Origin: Fibrobacter sp. UBA1765 | Lineage (GTDB): Bacteria; Fibrobacterota; Fibrobacteria; Fibrobacterales; Fibrobacteraceae | Length of the DNA: 45,654 nt | Assembly: GCA_002314675.1 (NCBI GenBank) | Contig: DCGZ01000121.1 | Span: 1 to 45,654 of the forward strand | Direction of reading: 5' to 3' | Position numbers and translations under genes: made by a program | Notes under the pieces: generated by a model | The model's database searches: none | What the model saw: the letters and a program-made list of their open reading frames with translations, nothing else | Told to the model about the DNA's origin: nothing | Shown here: positions 24,141-32,170 of the stretch, in pieces | How the letters are laid out: each line of letters begins with the position of its first letter | Numbering within the stretch: position 1 is the first letter of the stretch

Positions 24141-25949
24141 ATGGCGTATACTGCAAAAGATGCAATCTTGACTTTGTCCAATTACTTGAATATTGATTTG
24201 ACGACAAAGTCCGCAATTGAAGAGACTGGCGGCCGTGGGTTTGAAATCCAGTTGCCGGATGGTCAGACTTGCGTTGTTTTTGTATATCCGATAAGTCACA
24301 AAGCCGATGATTCAAAGAATTTCTTTGACACAAGAGATAGTGGTGCAAGGGAACGTGGCGTTGCTTGGAATTATGCAAGAGAACAACGATTTAAATATTT
24401 TTGTCTAGCGGTTCATGATCAGGTAGAAAAGTTTAAGGATTATATATTTAGCCTTGAATGTGATGAAAAAAGAATTGCAGAGGTCTCGGGGACTCTAAAT
24501 GGGGCTCGCAATGGTAGTGGTACGCAAGTTGTAATTCCCAAGTCTTGTGTTCCAACAAAGGAATATGAACGAATTTACACGGAAAACGGTTTCTTCATCT
24601 CTGTGGTAAAAAAAGACCATCTTATTGATTATTTGTGCAAATATGATAATCGCCCCTATATGGAGAATGGCCCTCTGATTGAACTAGGCTCTAATACAGA
24701 GCATAAAAGATTACCTGATGATTTTGCGTATAATAGAATTTTGTTCGGTGCTCCAGGCACAGGTAAGTCCCATAAGCTAGAAGATGATTGCGAAACTTAT
24801 TTCTGTGATGGCTTTGCTTCTGTAGAAGAACTTTTTATTGAAGATGTGAAAAATAAGCCTCAAGGTGTAAATGAAAATGTGTGGTTCCGTCATATTGGAA
24901 TAAAGTACGCAAGTTTCATTTTTGATCAAAGTAAAGAAAATGATAATAGGATCTTACAAGAACGATGGACAATAGATGAAGGACTTTTGGTAAAGTTGAA
25001 AAATACTGCAAGAGCCCTTGTTGACTACGGACACATTGTATCTAAAAGTGTTGAAGAAATAGGAAAACGTTACGAGCGTGTGACATTCCATCCTAATTAT
25101 TCATATGCGCAGTTTGTTGGAACATACAAGCCTGTTCAAGATAAAGATCCTGGTCACGAAAAGGATATTGTGTACAAGTATGTTGAAGGGCCTTTTATGC
25201 GCGTTCTTGTCAAAGCCCTGAAACATCCTGAAAGTAATTTCCTTCTCATCATTGAAGAAATTAACCGCGCAAATGTTGCCGCGGTTTTTGGCGATGTGTT
25301 CCAGCTTCTTGACCGCAAGAATGGTGTAAGCGAATATCCCGTTGCGGCAAGCGAAGACATCAAACGTTATCTAAAAGATAACGGCATCGATGATTGTAAC
25401 GAACTGAAGATTCCGAGCAATATGTACATCTGGGCGACCATGAACAGTGCCGACCAGGGCGTATTCCCCATGGATACTGCCTTCAAGCGTCGTTGGGAAT
25501 TTGAATACATTGGCATCAATGAAAATCAAACTTGGGATTACACAATTCCACTTCCAAATGGAGAGTCTATCAATTGGAATGTTTTGCGTAAGGCCATTAA
25601 CGGTACTCTCAAAAAGATTGCAAGTGTAAATGAAGATAAATTGCTTGGTCCATATTTCTTGAGCAAGGCTGTTCTGGAAGATGCAAACAAGTGGAATAGC
25701 GAGCAAGATTCTGAAGAAAAGCAGAAAGCCGTTGAAAAGTTCTTGAATACATTCAAGAGCAAGGTCTTGATGTATCTCTATGAAGATGTCTGTAAAATGC
25801 GTCCGGGCGAGGTATTCAAGATTAAACCTGAAGACGGCCAAACAAGATTGCATTACTCTGATATTTGCGATGCATTTGATCTGAATGGTATTGAAATTTT
25901 CGGATTTAAAAAAGCTGATATTGAGGAAACCTTCAAGAAGCAGGAGTAA
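24141..25949 (+). CDS. mcrB: McrB-like AAA+ GTPase, LlaJI-type restriction subunit
   Basis: A 602-aa protein. The N-terminal region (about 1-190) is probably DNA-binding and unlike E. coli McrB. It is followed by an AAA+ domain with Walker A GAPGTGKSH (about 203-211), Walker B LLIIEEINRAN (368-378), GDVFQLLDR, the McrB-type MNSADQ (434-439) and an arginine finger in FKRRWEF. The McrB NTPase forms GTP-driven hexamers that activate an McrC-like nuclease. With the LlaJI-family gene two positions downstream it fits the R1 subunit of LlaJI-type systems. An AlbA_2 gene separates the two, which is unusual. Intergenic gap 3 nt. Confidence 0.92.
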   Translation: MAYTAKDAILTLSNYLNIDLTTKSAIEETGGRGFEIQLPDGQTCVVFVYPISHKADDSKNFFDTRDSGARERGVAWNYAREQRFKYFCLAVHDQVEKFKDYIFSLECDEKRIAEVSGTLNGARNGSGTQVVIPKSCVPTKEYERIYTENGFFISVVKKDHLIDYLCKYDNRPYMENGPLIELGSNTEHKRLPDDFAYNRILFGAPGTGKSHKLEDDCETYFCDGFASVEELFIEDVKNKPQGVNENVWFRHIGIKYASFIFDQSKENDNRILQERWTIDEGLLVKLKNTARALVDYGHIVSKSVEEIGKRYERVTFHPNYSYAQFVGTYKPVQDKDPGHEKDIVYKYVEGPFMRVLVKALKHPESNFLLIIEEINRANVAAVFGDVFQLLDRKNGVSEYPVAASEDIKRYLKDNGIDDCNELKIPSNMYIWATMNSADQGVFPMDTAFKRRWEFEYIGINENQTWDYTIPLPNGESINWNVLRKAINGTLKKIASVNEDKLLGPYFLSKAVLEDANKWNSEQDSEEKQKAVEKFLNTFKSKVLMYLYEDVCKMRPGEVFKIKPEDGQTRLHYSDICDAFDLNGIEIFGFKKADIEETFKKQE

Positions 25950-25952
25950 TTA

Positions 25953-27365
25953 ATGCCAATCAAAAAGAAAGAGAGCCAAAACGTAGAGTTCAAGGAATCC
26001 TGGCAAGACGAGTATCTTAAATGGATTTGCGCCTTCGCGAATACCGAAGGCGGCTCTCTTTTCATTGGCGTTGATGACAAGGGCAATGTTTGCGGTGTCA
26101 AGGATATTCACAAGAAAAGCGAGGATATCCCTAACAAGATTCGCAACACAATGGGCATTGTTTGCGATGTAAATCTTTTAACAGATGGTGAACTGGATTA
26201 CCTTGAAATAAAGGTGGAAAAATATCCGATGCCCATCAGTTACAAAGGTAAGTACTATAAACGTTCCGGTTCAACTACGCAGGAATTAAGTGGTGTAGAA
26301 GTTAACAAGCTGATTTTGTTCTCGCAGGGGCGTACATGGGACTCGATCCCGGTTCCTGGAATTTCAACGAAAAGTTTGGATTCTGACGCCATCAAACTTT
26401 TCAAGAAAAGGGCTGTAGAATCTCGCCGCCTCGATGAAAAATCCGCAAAGATTTCTATCCAGAATCTGATGCAAAATCTTCGTTGTGTCGAGGGTGATTA
26501 TTTGACCCGTACGGCGATGATGTGCTTTCATTCAGATCCCGAAAGATGGGTGACTGGCGCCTACATCAAGATTGCCTACTTTGCAACGGAAGCGGACATT
26601 CTATTCCAGGACGAAATTCATGGTCCGCTCTTGACGCAGGTCGAAAAGGCCATGGACTTGATTTTCTCCAAGTATATGAAGGCTCTCATTACTTATGAGG
26701 GAATTCATCGTCAGGAATTTTTCTTTTTCCCGCCGGACGCCTTTAGGGAACTTCTGCTGAACGCTGTTGTCCACAAGGATTACATGGACCCGACTCCAAT
26801 CCAGATAAAAATTTATGCCGATAGCATTTGGATGTGGAATCCTGGTTCTATGCCGCAAGAAGTCCGTGTGCGGGATTTGTTCAAGAAGCATGTATCAAAA
26901 CCTCGGAATCCAGGAATTGCGAATATTTTCTTCATGAGCGGCTATGTGGAACGTTGGGGCCGTGGCTATTATAATATTGAACAGGCTTGTTCAGAGACGA
27001 ATTCCAAGTTGCCGAAGGTCAAGGCTTCTGCTGGGGTAACGGTGGAATGCTTTGCTAGCGACAAGTACAACGCCGTTGCCTCGAAATGGAAATTGGATGG
27101 CAAAAGTCCGGAGCTGTCGCCAGAAAATCTGTCTGTAAATCTGCCTGTAAATCTGCCTGTAAATCCTTCTCTAAATAAAACGCAGAACGAATTGTTTGCT
27201 TTGGTTGTTGAATATCCATCTTCAACCTATGATGATTTTGCGGGTAAGATGGGAAAGAGGAGAGAAACGATTCGAGTCAATTTGCGTACTCTTGAAAAAT
27301 TGGGCTTGATTAAACGTGTCGGTGCCGATAAGAATGGTCATTGGGAAATTGTAAGCGAAGGTTAG
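25953..27365 (+). CDS. AlbA_2 (Schlafen-like) ATP-binding protein with HATPase_c_4 and winged helix
   Basis: A 470-aa protein. The AlbA_2 domain (about 5-110: ESQNVEFKESW, ICAFANTEGGSLFIGVDDKG) is followed by a segment with RELLLNAVVHKDY (about 270-282), typical of the HATPase_c_4 region of these proteins. A Pro/Asn-rich linker consisting of a 12-nt tandem repeat (NLPV units) leads to a C-terminal winged helix (about 405-470). AlbA_2 proteins are widespread in accessory islands as regulators or putative effectors. Its insertion between McrB and LlaJI genes with 3- and 9-nt gaps implies co-translation with the restriction complex, but no role is known. Confidence 0.88.
   Translation: MPIKKKESQNVEFKESWQDEYLKWICAFANTEGGSLFIGVDDKGNVCGVKDIHKKSEDIPNKIRNTMGIVCDVNLLTDGELDYLEIKVEKYPMPISYKGKYYKRSGSTTQELSGVEVNKLILFSQGRTWDSIPVPGISTKSLDSDAIKLFKKRAVESRRLDEKSAKISIQNLMQNLRCVEGDYLTRTAMMCFHSDPERWVTGAYIKIAYFATEADILFQDEIHGPLLTQVEKAMDLIFSKYMKALITYEGIHRQEFFFFPPDAFRELLLNAVVHKDYMDPTPIQIKIYADSIWMWNPGSMPQEVRVRDLFKKHVSKPRNPGIANIFFMSGYVERWGRGYYNIEQACSETNSKLPKVKASAGVTVECFASDKYNAVASKWKLDGKSPELSPENLSVNLPVNLPVNPSLNKTQNELFALVVEYPSSTYDDFAGKMGKRRETIRVNLRTLEKLGLIKRVGADKNGHWEIVSEG
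27127..27177. repeat. Short tandem repeat in the AlbA_2 linker
   Basis: About four imperfect copies of a 12-nt unit (CTGCCTGTAAAT) encode the N-L-P-V linker. It could vary in number between strains. Confidence 0.8.
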
Positions 27366-27374
27366 AGACTGAAA

Positions 27375-28889
27375 ATGCCAAAGACACCGAAATCCGCCTA
27401 TTTCAGAGAAATGCACCCTTATTCCTTGGAGGAGTTTTGGAGTGTTCTTGGCTTGAACATGGATTCTGCCAAGAAGGTGGTTTCGGCTCTTAAACGTTCC
27501 GGTGTTGCCAAGGCTGTTAATAGAAAAAATTTTGATCTGGACCGACTTACTGAAGAAAGCGAAGTCATTGCCGAAGAAATATCTGAAAATTCCGATATCG
27601 CCTATGTAATGAATTATGTGGGTGTGGTGTACACAGAAAATTGTGTTCTAAAATGCTATCCCAAGTATATCGACAATTATTCCAACGATCCGAAGGATGA
27701 ACCTGGGTTAGTAAAAGAGTTAAGGTCTGTCCTTAAGGCCATCCAAAAGCATAATGATAAAGTGCAGTCCATCCATTTGTATAATGGTGAGGAACGTAGC
27801 ACCTTCAATATGCTTGGCTTGGTTCTCCATATTCTCCATGACTATTACGAGAATGGAATCTACACCAACTATCAGGAAGTTATAGAGACTAATGGCGAAG
27901 GCGAGATTGATTGGGACAGGACCATCAACGAAACTTTTGCGTACCTCAAGGATAATCGCCCGTATTATTTAGAGCTGAAGACGATTGCCAACCAAACGGA
28001 TGATTTTGATTACTTCAAGCGACTCCATGAATGCATTGTTACGGAATGTTCCAAGTATCTTGAAGATCTTGGCTTGACGGAATTGTTTGATGATGTTCCG
28101 TTTGTTCAGTTGACCGAAGCGAGCCTTGATGTTTTTGGAGACCCCGACTACATCAAGTATCGCCTAGAACGAGAAATTGCTTCGCAGTTTGTGACTCGCA
28201 AGCAAATGTTACTCAAAACACTCTATACCTATGTGGCTGAAAAGAAAACAGACGAACAGGAAGATTCCTTCAGCCTCTGGGGAACGAATTCCCTGAATCT
28301 CGTATGGGAACATGCTTGTGGGGAAGTGTTTGACAATCACTTTCACGATGATCGCTATCGTGATGGAGTTCTTGATTTTACCTTGCCTAGACCACAATGG
28401 TTACTGGATGGTTCTGCAATGTCATGTGCTAGCAGGTTGATTCCTGATATTATGACAACTTGCGTAATGGATGCAGAAAAAGATGACGAAGTCTTCTGCA
28501 TTTTAGATGGCAAGTACTATATTGTGCAAAAGAAAAATAATTCTGTTGTAGGAAACCCAGGCGTTCAGGATGTTGTAAAACAATTTGTTTATCATAGAGC
28601 GATTCGTGATCATATTGGGGTCCGGCAAGTTTTTAACGCATTCTTGTTTCCTTGCTTGAATAGTGAATTAAATGAGGGTGAAGATTTCCTAATTCGAGGA
28701 AACGTTACTATGATGGATTGGGGGACAAAGGGCAATGAATTGGTTCCAATCTATTTGACATTTATTAGACCGGAATTAGTGTGGAATTCTTATATCCATA
28801 GTGAATCTTGTAAAAATGATTTGATCACTGCCATGAGGAAAATCAGAAACTCCGAAGATGTTTATGGGGATGTCTTGAAAAAGAGATAA
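27375..28889 (+). CDS. LlaJI family restriction endonuclease (McrC-like)
   Basis: A 504-aa protein matching the LlaJI restriction endonuclease family (RE_LlaJI). The N-terminus has a helix-turn-helix-like region (SAKKVVSALKRSGVAKAV). The C-terminal nuclease shows RLIPDIMTTC (PD, about residues 357-358) and ILDGKYYIVQKK (D378, K380), the PD-(D/E)XK core. In Lactococcus, LlaJI needs an McrB-like ATPase and two C5-MTases for its asymmetric GACGC site; the same partner set is present here. The recognition site in this genome is not known. A strong terminator-like structure follows. Confidence 0.92.
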   Translation: MPKTPKSAYFREMHPYSLEEFWSVLGLNMDSAKKVVSALKRSGVAKAVNRKNFDLDRLTEESEVIAEEISENSDIAYVMNYVGVVYTENCVLKCYPKYIDNYSNDPKDEPGLVKELRSVLKAIQKHNDKVQSIHLYNGEERSTFNMLGLVLHILHDYYENGIYTNYQEVIETNGEGEIDWDRTINETFAYLKDNRPYYLELKTIANQTDDFDYFKRLHECIVTECSKYLEDLGLTELFDDVPFVQLTEASLDVFGDPDYIKYRLEREIASQFVTRKQMLLKTLYTYVAEKKTDEQEDSFSLWGTNSLNLVWEHACGEVFDNHFHDDRYRDGVLDFTLPRPQWLLDGSAMSCASRLIPDIMTTCVMDAEKDDEVFCILDGKYYIVQKKNNSVVGNPGVQDVVKQFVYHRAIRDHIGVRQVFNAFLFPCLNSELNEGEDFLIRGNVTMMDWGTKGNELVPIYLTFIRPELVWNSYIHSESCKNDLITAMRKIRNSEDVYGDVLKKR

Positions 28890-28917
28890 TTTGCTAATGG
28901 ATTTGTAACACGATAGT

Positions 28918-28968
28918 ACCCACCACGCGATCTTAGTGATAAGAGCGGACCACGGTGGGTCTTTTTTT
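28918..28968 (+). terminator. Terminator-like structured repeat (copy A) after the restriction operon
   Basis: ACCCACC (28918-28924) pairs with GGTGGGT (28954-28960), with an inner TCTTA/TAAGA stem, followed by a run of eight Ts. The 39 nt at 28923-28961 recur at 30641-30679 with one mismatch, so the element is more than an ordinary terminator. Confidence 0.75.
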
Positions 28969-29000
28969 TACTATTACCAGGTGGTGGACTTTGCATCCGC

Positions 29001-29037
29001 AAAAAAAATAGGGCGAGACCACTTAAGGTGCCGCCCT
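29001..29037 (-). terminator. Rho-independent terminator of the Abi gene
   Basis: On the minus strand AGGGCGGCACCTT pairs imperfectly with AAGTGGTCTCGCCCT and is followed by a T-run. It lies about 60 nt after the Abi stop codon. Confidence 0.75.
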
Positions 29038-29096
29038 TACAAAAACACGAATGTTTTTTAACGATATACCTAATATATTAATTTTGTTTGTTTATG

Positions 29097-30068
29097 TCAA
29101 GTCTTATTTTGGTTGCGAATGATTTTGGCTAAGAAGAAGTAGGTACTTGTCAAAACATCGTTCTTTCTAAAATATTGACGGTTTCTACACATCCTTTTGA
29201 AAAAAAGATTTTTAAGTTTATCTAATCTATATTGCATTACATTCTTTGACTTTATCTGGCGATACACAAAAAGAAGTGCGCAAAATTCCATTATAAATCG
29301 ACATTTTAATTTCTTATTCAAGGCAGAATTTTTAATCCCTTTTAAATTAGAATAAGTTCGGTTTAAAATGGTGGGTGATTGTGCTCCAGGTTCAGGTGAT
29401 AAGTCGCAAATCAAACAGTTGTTATGTGCGCAACCATTTCTTAAACTTCGAATTAAATGCAATAGAGTGCATTGTATTGGCGAACGGGGGAGTTTTTTTC
29501 GTTTATTGTAAAACTCGTAGAATTTAATAATAGAACCGAAAGATAAAATTTCAACAAGGACCCACATTGGGCAGTTGCAATCGCTTATTGAATTTGTTTG
29601 AGAAAAGGTAAAATACTTATTTATTAAATTCCCTACAAATGTAGATTTTCGATTTTGTATAATATCCTTGTGAATATACGTGTTTGAAGGATCGTTCAAA
29701 AAATCTATAACGATTTTGTATCCATCTTCGTTAGGATTCGTTTCTAGATCAGATAGTAAAGAGACCTTTAAGTCGTGTTCCACGTCTATGCACATTTGCG
29801 TTATCAAATTTCGCAAATACATATCTATTATTGACAATTCTTGCAGATATGCGAATTCAAGGCCTATGTATTTACCTGAAGAATTTGTTCTGTAGTTTTT
29901 TCTGTAGGCGGTTGTTCTAAGAAAGTTGTTGACGTTTTTTATATACGAAATTGCATCTGCTTCGCTTACAATATTGAAAAGTACTCCCTTGTCATTTTTC
30001 AACAAGGCAATAAGGTCTGCAGAACTTTTTTTAGTCTTTGAAGATGTTGTTGCATAAGGAAGTATCAT
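29097..30068 (-). CDS. Abi_2 (AbiD/F-like) abortive infection protein with HEPN motif
   Basis: A 323-aa protein of the Abi_2 family. It contains NNFLRTTAYRKNY (about 47-59), YLQELSIIDMYLRNLI, PMWVLVEILSFGSIIKFYEFY and a C-terminal RNGCAH (R210-H215), the Rx4H motif of HEPN ribonucleases. Such proteins kill or arrest phage-infected cells, presumably by RNA cleavage. The start is placed at ATG 30068, with GGAGG 7 nt upstream, rather than at the earlier ATG 30104. A minus-strand hairpin with T-run (30084-30119) lies just upstream, so read-through from the XRE gene may control expression. The coding sequence is AT-rich compared with neighbours, consistent with transfer. Confidence 0.88.
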   Translation of the reverse strand: MILPYATTSSKTKKSSADLIALLKNDKGVLFNIVSEADAISYIKNVNNFLRTTAYRKNYRTNSSGKYIGLEFAYLQELSIIDMYLRNLITQMCIDVEHDLKVSLLSDLETNPNEDGYKIVIDFLNDPSNTYIHKDIIQNRKSTFVGNLINKYFTFSQTNSISDCNCPMWVLVEILSFGSIIKFYEFYNKRKKLPRSPIQCTLLHLIRSLRNGCAHNNCLICDLSPEPGAQSPTILNRTYSNLKGIKNSALNKKLKCRFIMEFCALLFVYRQIKSKNVMQYRLDKLKNLFFKRMCRNRQYFRKNDVLTSTYFFLAKIIRNQNKT

Positions 30069-30083
30069 AGCCAAGCCTCCACT

Positions 30084-30119
30084 AAAAAAGAGGCTGTCAT
30101 ACAAGACAACCTCTCTTTT
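30084..30119 (-). terminator. Terminator or attenuator hairpin between XRE and Abi genes
   Basis: Read on the minus strand, AGAGGTTGTC - TTGTAT - GACAGCCTCT is followed by a T-run ending a few nt before the Abi SD. It would stop transcription coming from the XRE gene, or attenuate it. Confidence 0.7.
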
Positions 30120-30196
30120 GTTGTCGTATTCAGTGAAGTTTGCTTTTTCATGAGTTCAAATTTTGACGATGAAGTGGGATGTTTGTATTGAACGAA

Positions 30197-30463
30197 TTAC
30201 AGGTTCTTTGGGAAAGCAAAGAATGTGCTAGGTGCGCATCCGAATATTTCTCCCAATTTTACGGCCATTTTCTTGGATACCGGGCGTTTCCCTCGTTCCA
30301 TTTCAGAAACGTTTTGCACTGCGACATTCAATTTTTCGGCAAGTTGGGCTTGCGTCCAATTGCATAGGCCTCTTGCTGCAACAATCATTTCTCCGGGAGT
30401 GGATTTTTGGCATGTATTTTTATGCAGGGCAGTTTCCTCAAATGGGACAAGTTCCTCGGACAT
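30197..30463 (-). CDS. XRE family HTH regulator
   Basis: An 88-aa single-domain regulator. An N-terminal extension of about 20 residues is followed by a typical XRE helix-turn-helix (ARGLCNWTQAQLAEKLNV, VQNVSEMERGKRPVSKKMAVKLGEIF). The ATG has GAGGG 5-6 nt upstream. It resembles HigA-type antitoxins, but no HigB partner is next to it. Its nearest downstream neighbour on the strand is the Abi_2 gene, 129 nt away with a hairpin between. A repressor or antitoxin role towards Abi is inferred only. Confidence 0.9.
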   Translation of the reverse strand: MSEELVPFEETALHKNTCQKSTPGEMIVAARGLCNWTQAQLAEKLNVAVQNVSEMERGKRPVSKKMAVKLGEIFGCAPSTFFAFPKNL

Positions 30464-30472
30464 AAATTCCCT

Positions 30473-30646
30473 CTTTTTTTGACTTTCTTGTCAAGACCTA
30501 TGGAATGTATCAAAAGCTCTTTGGCAATTAAATAGTGCTGAAAAATATTTTGTGGACAGCTGTCCACGCTATTTTGTTTTTTAGCCTGCTTGCCTTTGAA
30601 AAAGTGGGAAAATGGACTGTAGTCAAAGAGTCTTGAATCGCCACGC
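30473..30646. repeat. 174-nt direct repeat, copy 1
   Basis: Closely matches 31785-31959, with scattered single-base changes and about one indel. It contains the perfect palindrome GTGGACAGCTGTCCAC (30552-30567), with poly-T/A tracts on both sides. Copy 1 ends where the 39-nt structured repeat copy B begins. The two copies bracket the decayed Rpn gene. Confidence 0.9.
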
Positions 30647-30679
30647 GATCTTAGCGATAAGAGCGGACCACGGTGGGTC
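30641..30679. repeat. 39-nt structured repeat, copy B
   Basis: Identical to 28923-28961 except one T/C change. The two copies bracket the XRE-Abi segment and share an inner TCTTA/TAAGA hairpin and an outer CCAC..GGTGG element. Confidence 0.9.
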
Positions 30680-30693
30680 ATTTTGTATTGAAA

Positions 30694-30714
30694 AAGGACC
30701 CGGAAAGGGTCCTT
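30694..30714 (-). terminator. Rho-independent terminator after the decayed Rpn gene
   Basis: On the minus strand AAGGACCC - TTTCC - GGGTCCTT is followed by TTT. It lies directly after the end of the Rpn reading frame at 30719. Confidence 0.8.
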
Positions 30715-30718
30715 GATA

Positions 30719-31660
30719 CTATGTGCTGGATTTCGCAGCAAGTTCCGCTTTAAGATTTTTAATTTCTGCTCGAAGGGCCTCAATTTCAGCTGCGGCTTCC
30801 GCACGTTCTTCAGCACGACCACGTTTTTCACCACGGAGTTCGGCCCAATGCTCGATGCTTGCGATGGTGCATTCGCGTTCCTTCTTGGTAATCATGGGCG
30901 GGCTCTCCTCGGGTTCTTCGCTTGAAGTTCGGTAACTGTAAGAAAATATACTATAAGTCGAGTGCAGCGGCAACAAGTTTACTTATTGACATTGCCGAGA
31001 CGAAGTATATGCAAGCTTGCTTGCCATATACTTTATGCGGTCGGTAATTGGCAAGAGGCTACCGCTATTAAGTTCGTTTTCGCTATACATCATCCAACAA
31101 TCCCAAACTTTGGTTGAGTTGCTGGGCAGAGGAAAGTTGCAGATCCACACGCTTACGGTGTCGGGGAGCTCGTACATTTGGCGGCGGCGTTCCTTCTTTT
31201 CATCCGTTGTCAGTACTGGCGGGTTGCGGGCCTCCATCTTTTTCTTGTCGGTGTCAGAACGTTCCTTGTCCAGTTCCGCTTTCGCCTTGAGGAGCAGTGC
31301 GGAGCCGTAAATCAACACGCGATCCTCGAAAAATTCATGCTTCAGGTTCTGAACTTCCACATCGATTGCGCGACCATCGCGGGTCTGAGCGCGGATGTCG
31401 AAACTCCAGGTTTCCTTCTCTGAGCCAGAACCGTCTGCAGTCACATAGGAAATCTTCTTGGTCTTGAACTTCAGCTTTTCGATTTCATGTTCCTTGTTCA
31501 GGTGCATTACGCCGTTCAGAAAATTTGTAAGCGAGCTCACGCTGGACAGCAGCTTCTTGAAGCCCCGATCGCTCAGAGGGTTTTCGTAAACACCTCCCGG
31601 CACGACTTTTTCTGTGGGAAGTTCCAAGTCGCGATTAGTTACTCTATTTTTCATTGCCAT
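30719..31660 (-). pseudogene. Decayed Rpn / PD-(D/E)XK transposase-like gene
   Basis: An ATG at 31660 with AAGGA 6 nt upstream opens a frame with family motifs (LSDRGFKKLLSS, FLNGVMHL, FDIRAQTRDGRAIDVEVQ, VSVWICNF). It runs into an in-frame TAA at 30983-30985. In the same frame the C-terminal tail resumes (MITKKERECTIASIEHWAELRG, then a coiled Glu/Ala-rich end) down to 30719. Compared with the intact relative at 38-985, a block of about 60 codons (the KYIVIDL..WLAL region) is missing at the break, so this is a deletion plus nonsense change, not just a stop. The N-terminal 225 aa may still be made. It lies between two 174-nt direct repeats. Confidence 0.75.
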
Positions 31661-31784
31661 GTAAATCCTTTTGTTTTTCCGCCAGGCAAATGCCCTGCGG
31701 GTGTTTCGGGTGAAATAAGTCGTCATCTGTTTCGCTAGCTTTTTCCTTAAAACAGATTTTAAACCATTGTTTTTTTTTCTAGTT

Positions 31785-31959
31785 CTTTTTTTGACTTTCT
31801 TGTCAAGACTTATGGAATGTATCAAAAGTTCTTTTGTAATTAAATAGTGTTGAAAAATATTTTGTGGACAGCTGTCCACGCTATTTTGTTTTTTAGCCTG
31901 CTTGCCTTTAAAAAAGTGAAGAAATGGGCTGTATGTTAAAGACTCTTGAATCGCTACGC
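31785..31959. repeat. 174-nt direct repeat, copy 2
   Basis: Second copy of the repeat at 30473-30646, with the same palindrome GTGGACAGCTGTCCAC at 31864-31879. It lies upstream (minus-strand sense) of the decayed Rpn gene. The end homologous to the 39-nt element is absent after 31959. Confidence 0.9.
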
Positions 31960-32170
31960 AAAAGGCCATGGGGGAATATTTTTATTTCTGGTGATTTTCA
32001 AGAAACTTCAGTTACCGATAAAATCTCAACAACAGCCGCGGATGGGTAAAAAATGGCTGTTTTTGGTCAAAAGTAAAGATTTTTGAGTAGAACATGACTA
32101 AGTTTTACATCCGTACAAAAATTTTTGTATGGATGGTAACACTTTTTATACTTCCAGGTGTTCTATAGGT
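31960..32170 (+). promoter_or_regulatory. Promoter region of the sigma/caspase/TonB cluster with 28-bp palindrome
   Basis: CATCCGTACAAAAA (32108-32121) and TTTTTGTATGGATG (32122-32135) form a palindrome with one mismatch. Its right arm contains a possible -35 TTGTAT (32125-32130), 16 nt before TATACT (32147-32152). The palindrome could be an operator of the sigma gene. The rest of the stretch is non-coding. Confidence 0.6.

Noticed and set aside
27127..27177. Tandem repeat considered as a CRISPR array
   Set aside because: Units are 12 nt without spacers and lie in frame within the AlbA_2 coding sequence, so it is a linker repeat. No CRISPR array or cas gene was seen in the window.
28890..29096. 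Possible tRNA or small RNA between the restriction operon and Abi
   Set aside because: The structured stretches are explained by terminators; no cloverleaf with a CCA-like acceptor was found.
30385..30834. A 149-codon minus-strand frame through the 174-nt repeat
   Set aside because: It crosses the repeat, the 39-nt element and a terminator; similar peptide from copy 2 only reflects the DNA repeat.
32129..32170. N-terminal extension of the sigma factor from an earlier ATG
   Set aside because: These 14 codons overlap the promoter-like TATACT and the family domain starts after ATG 32171.
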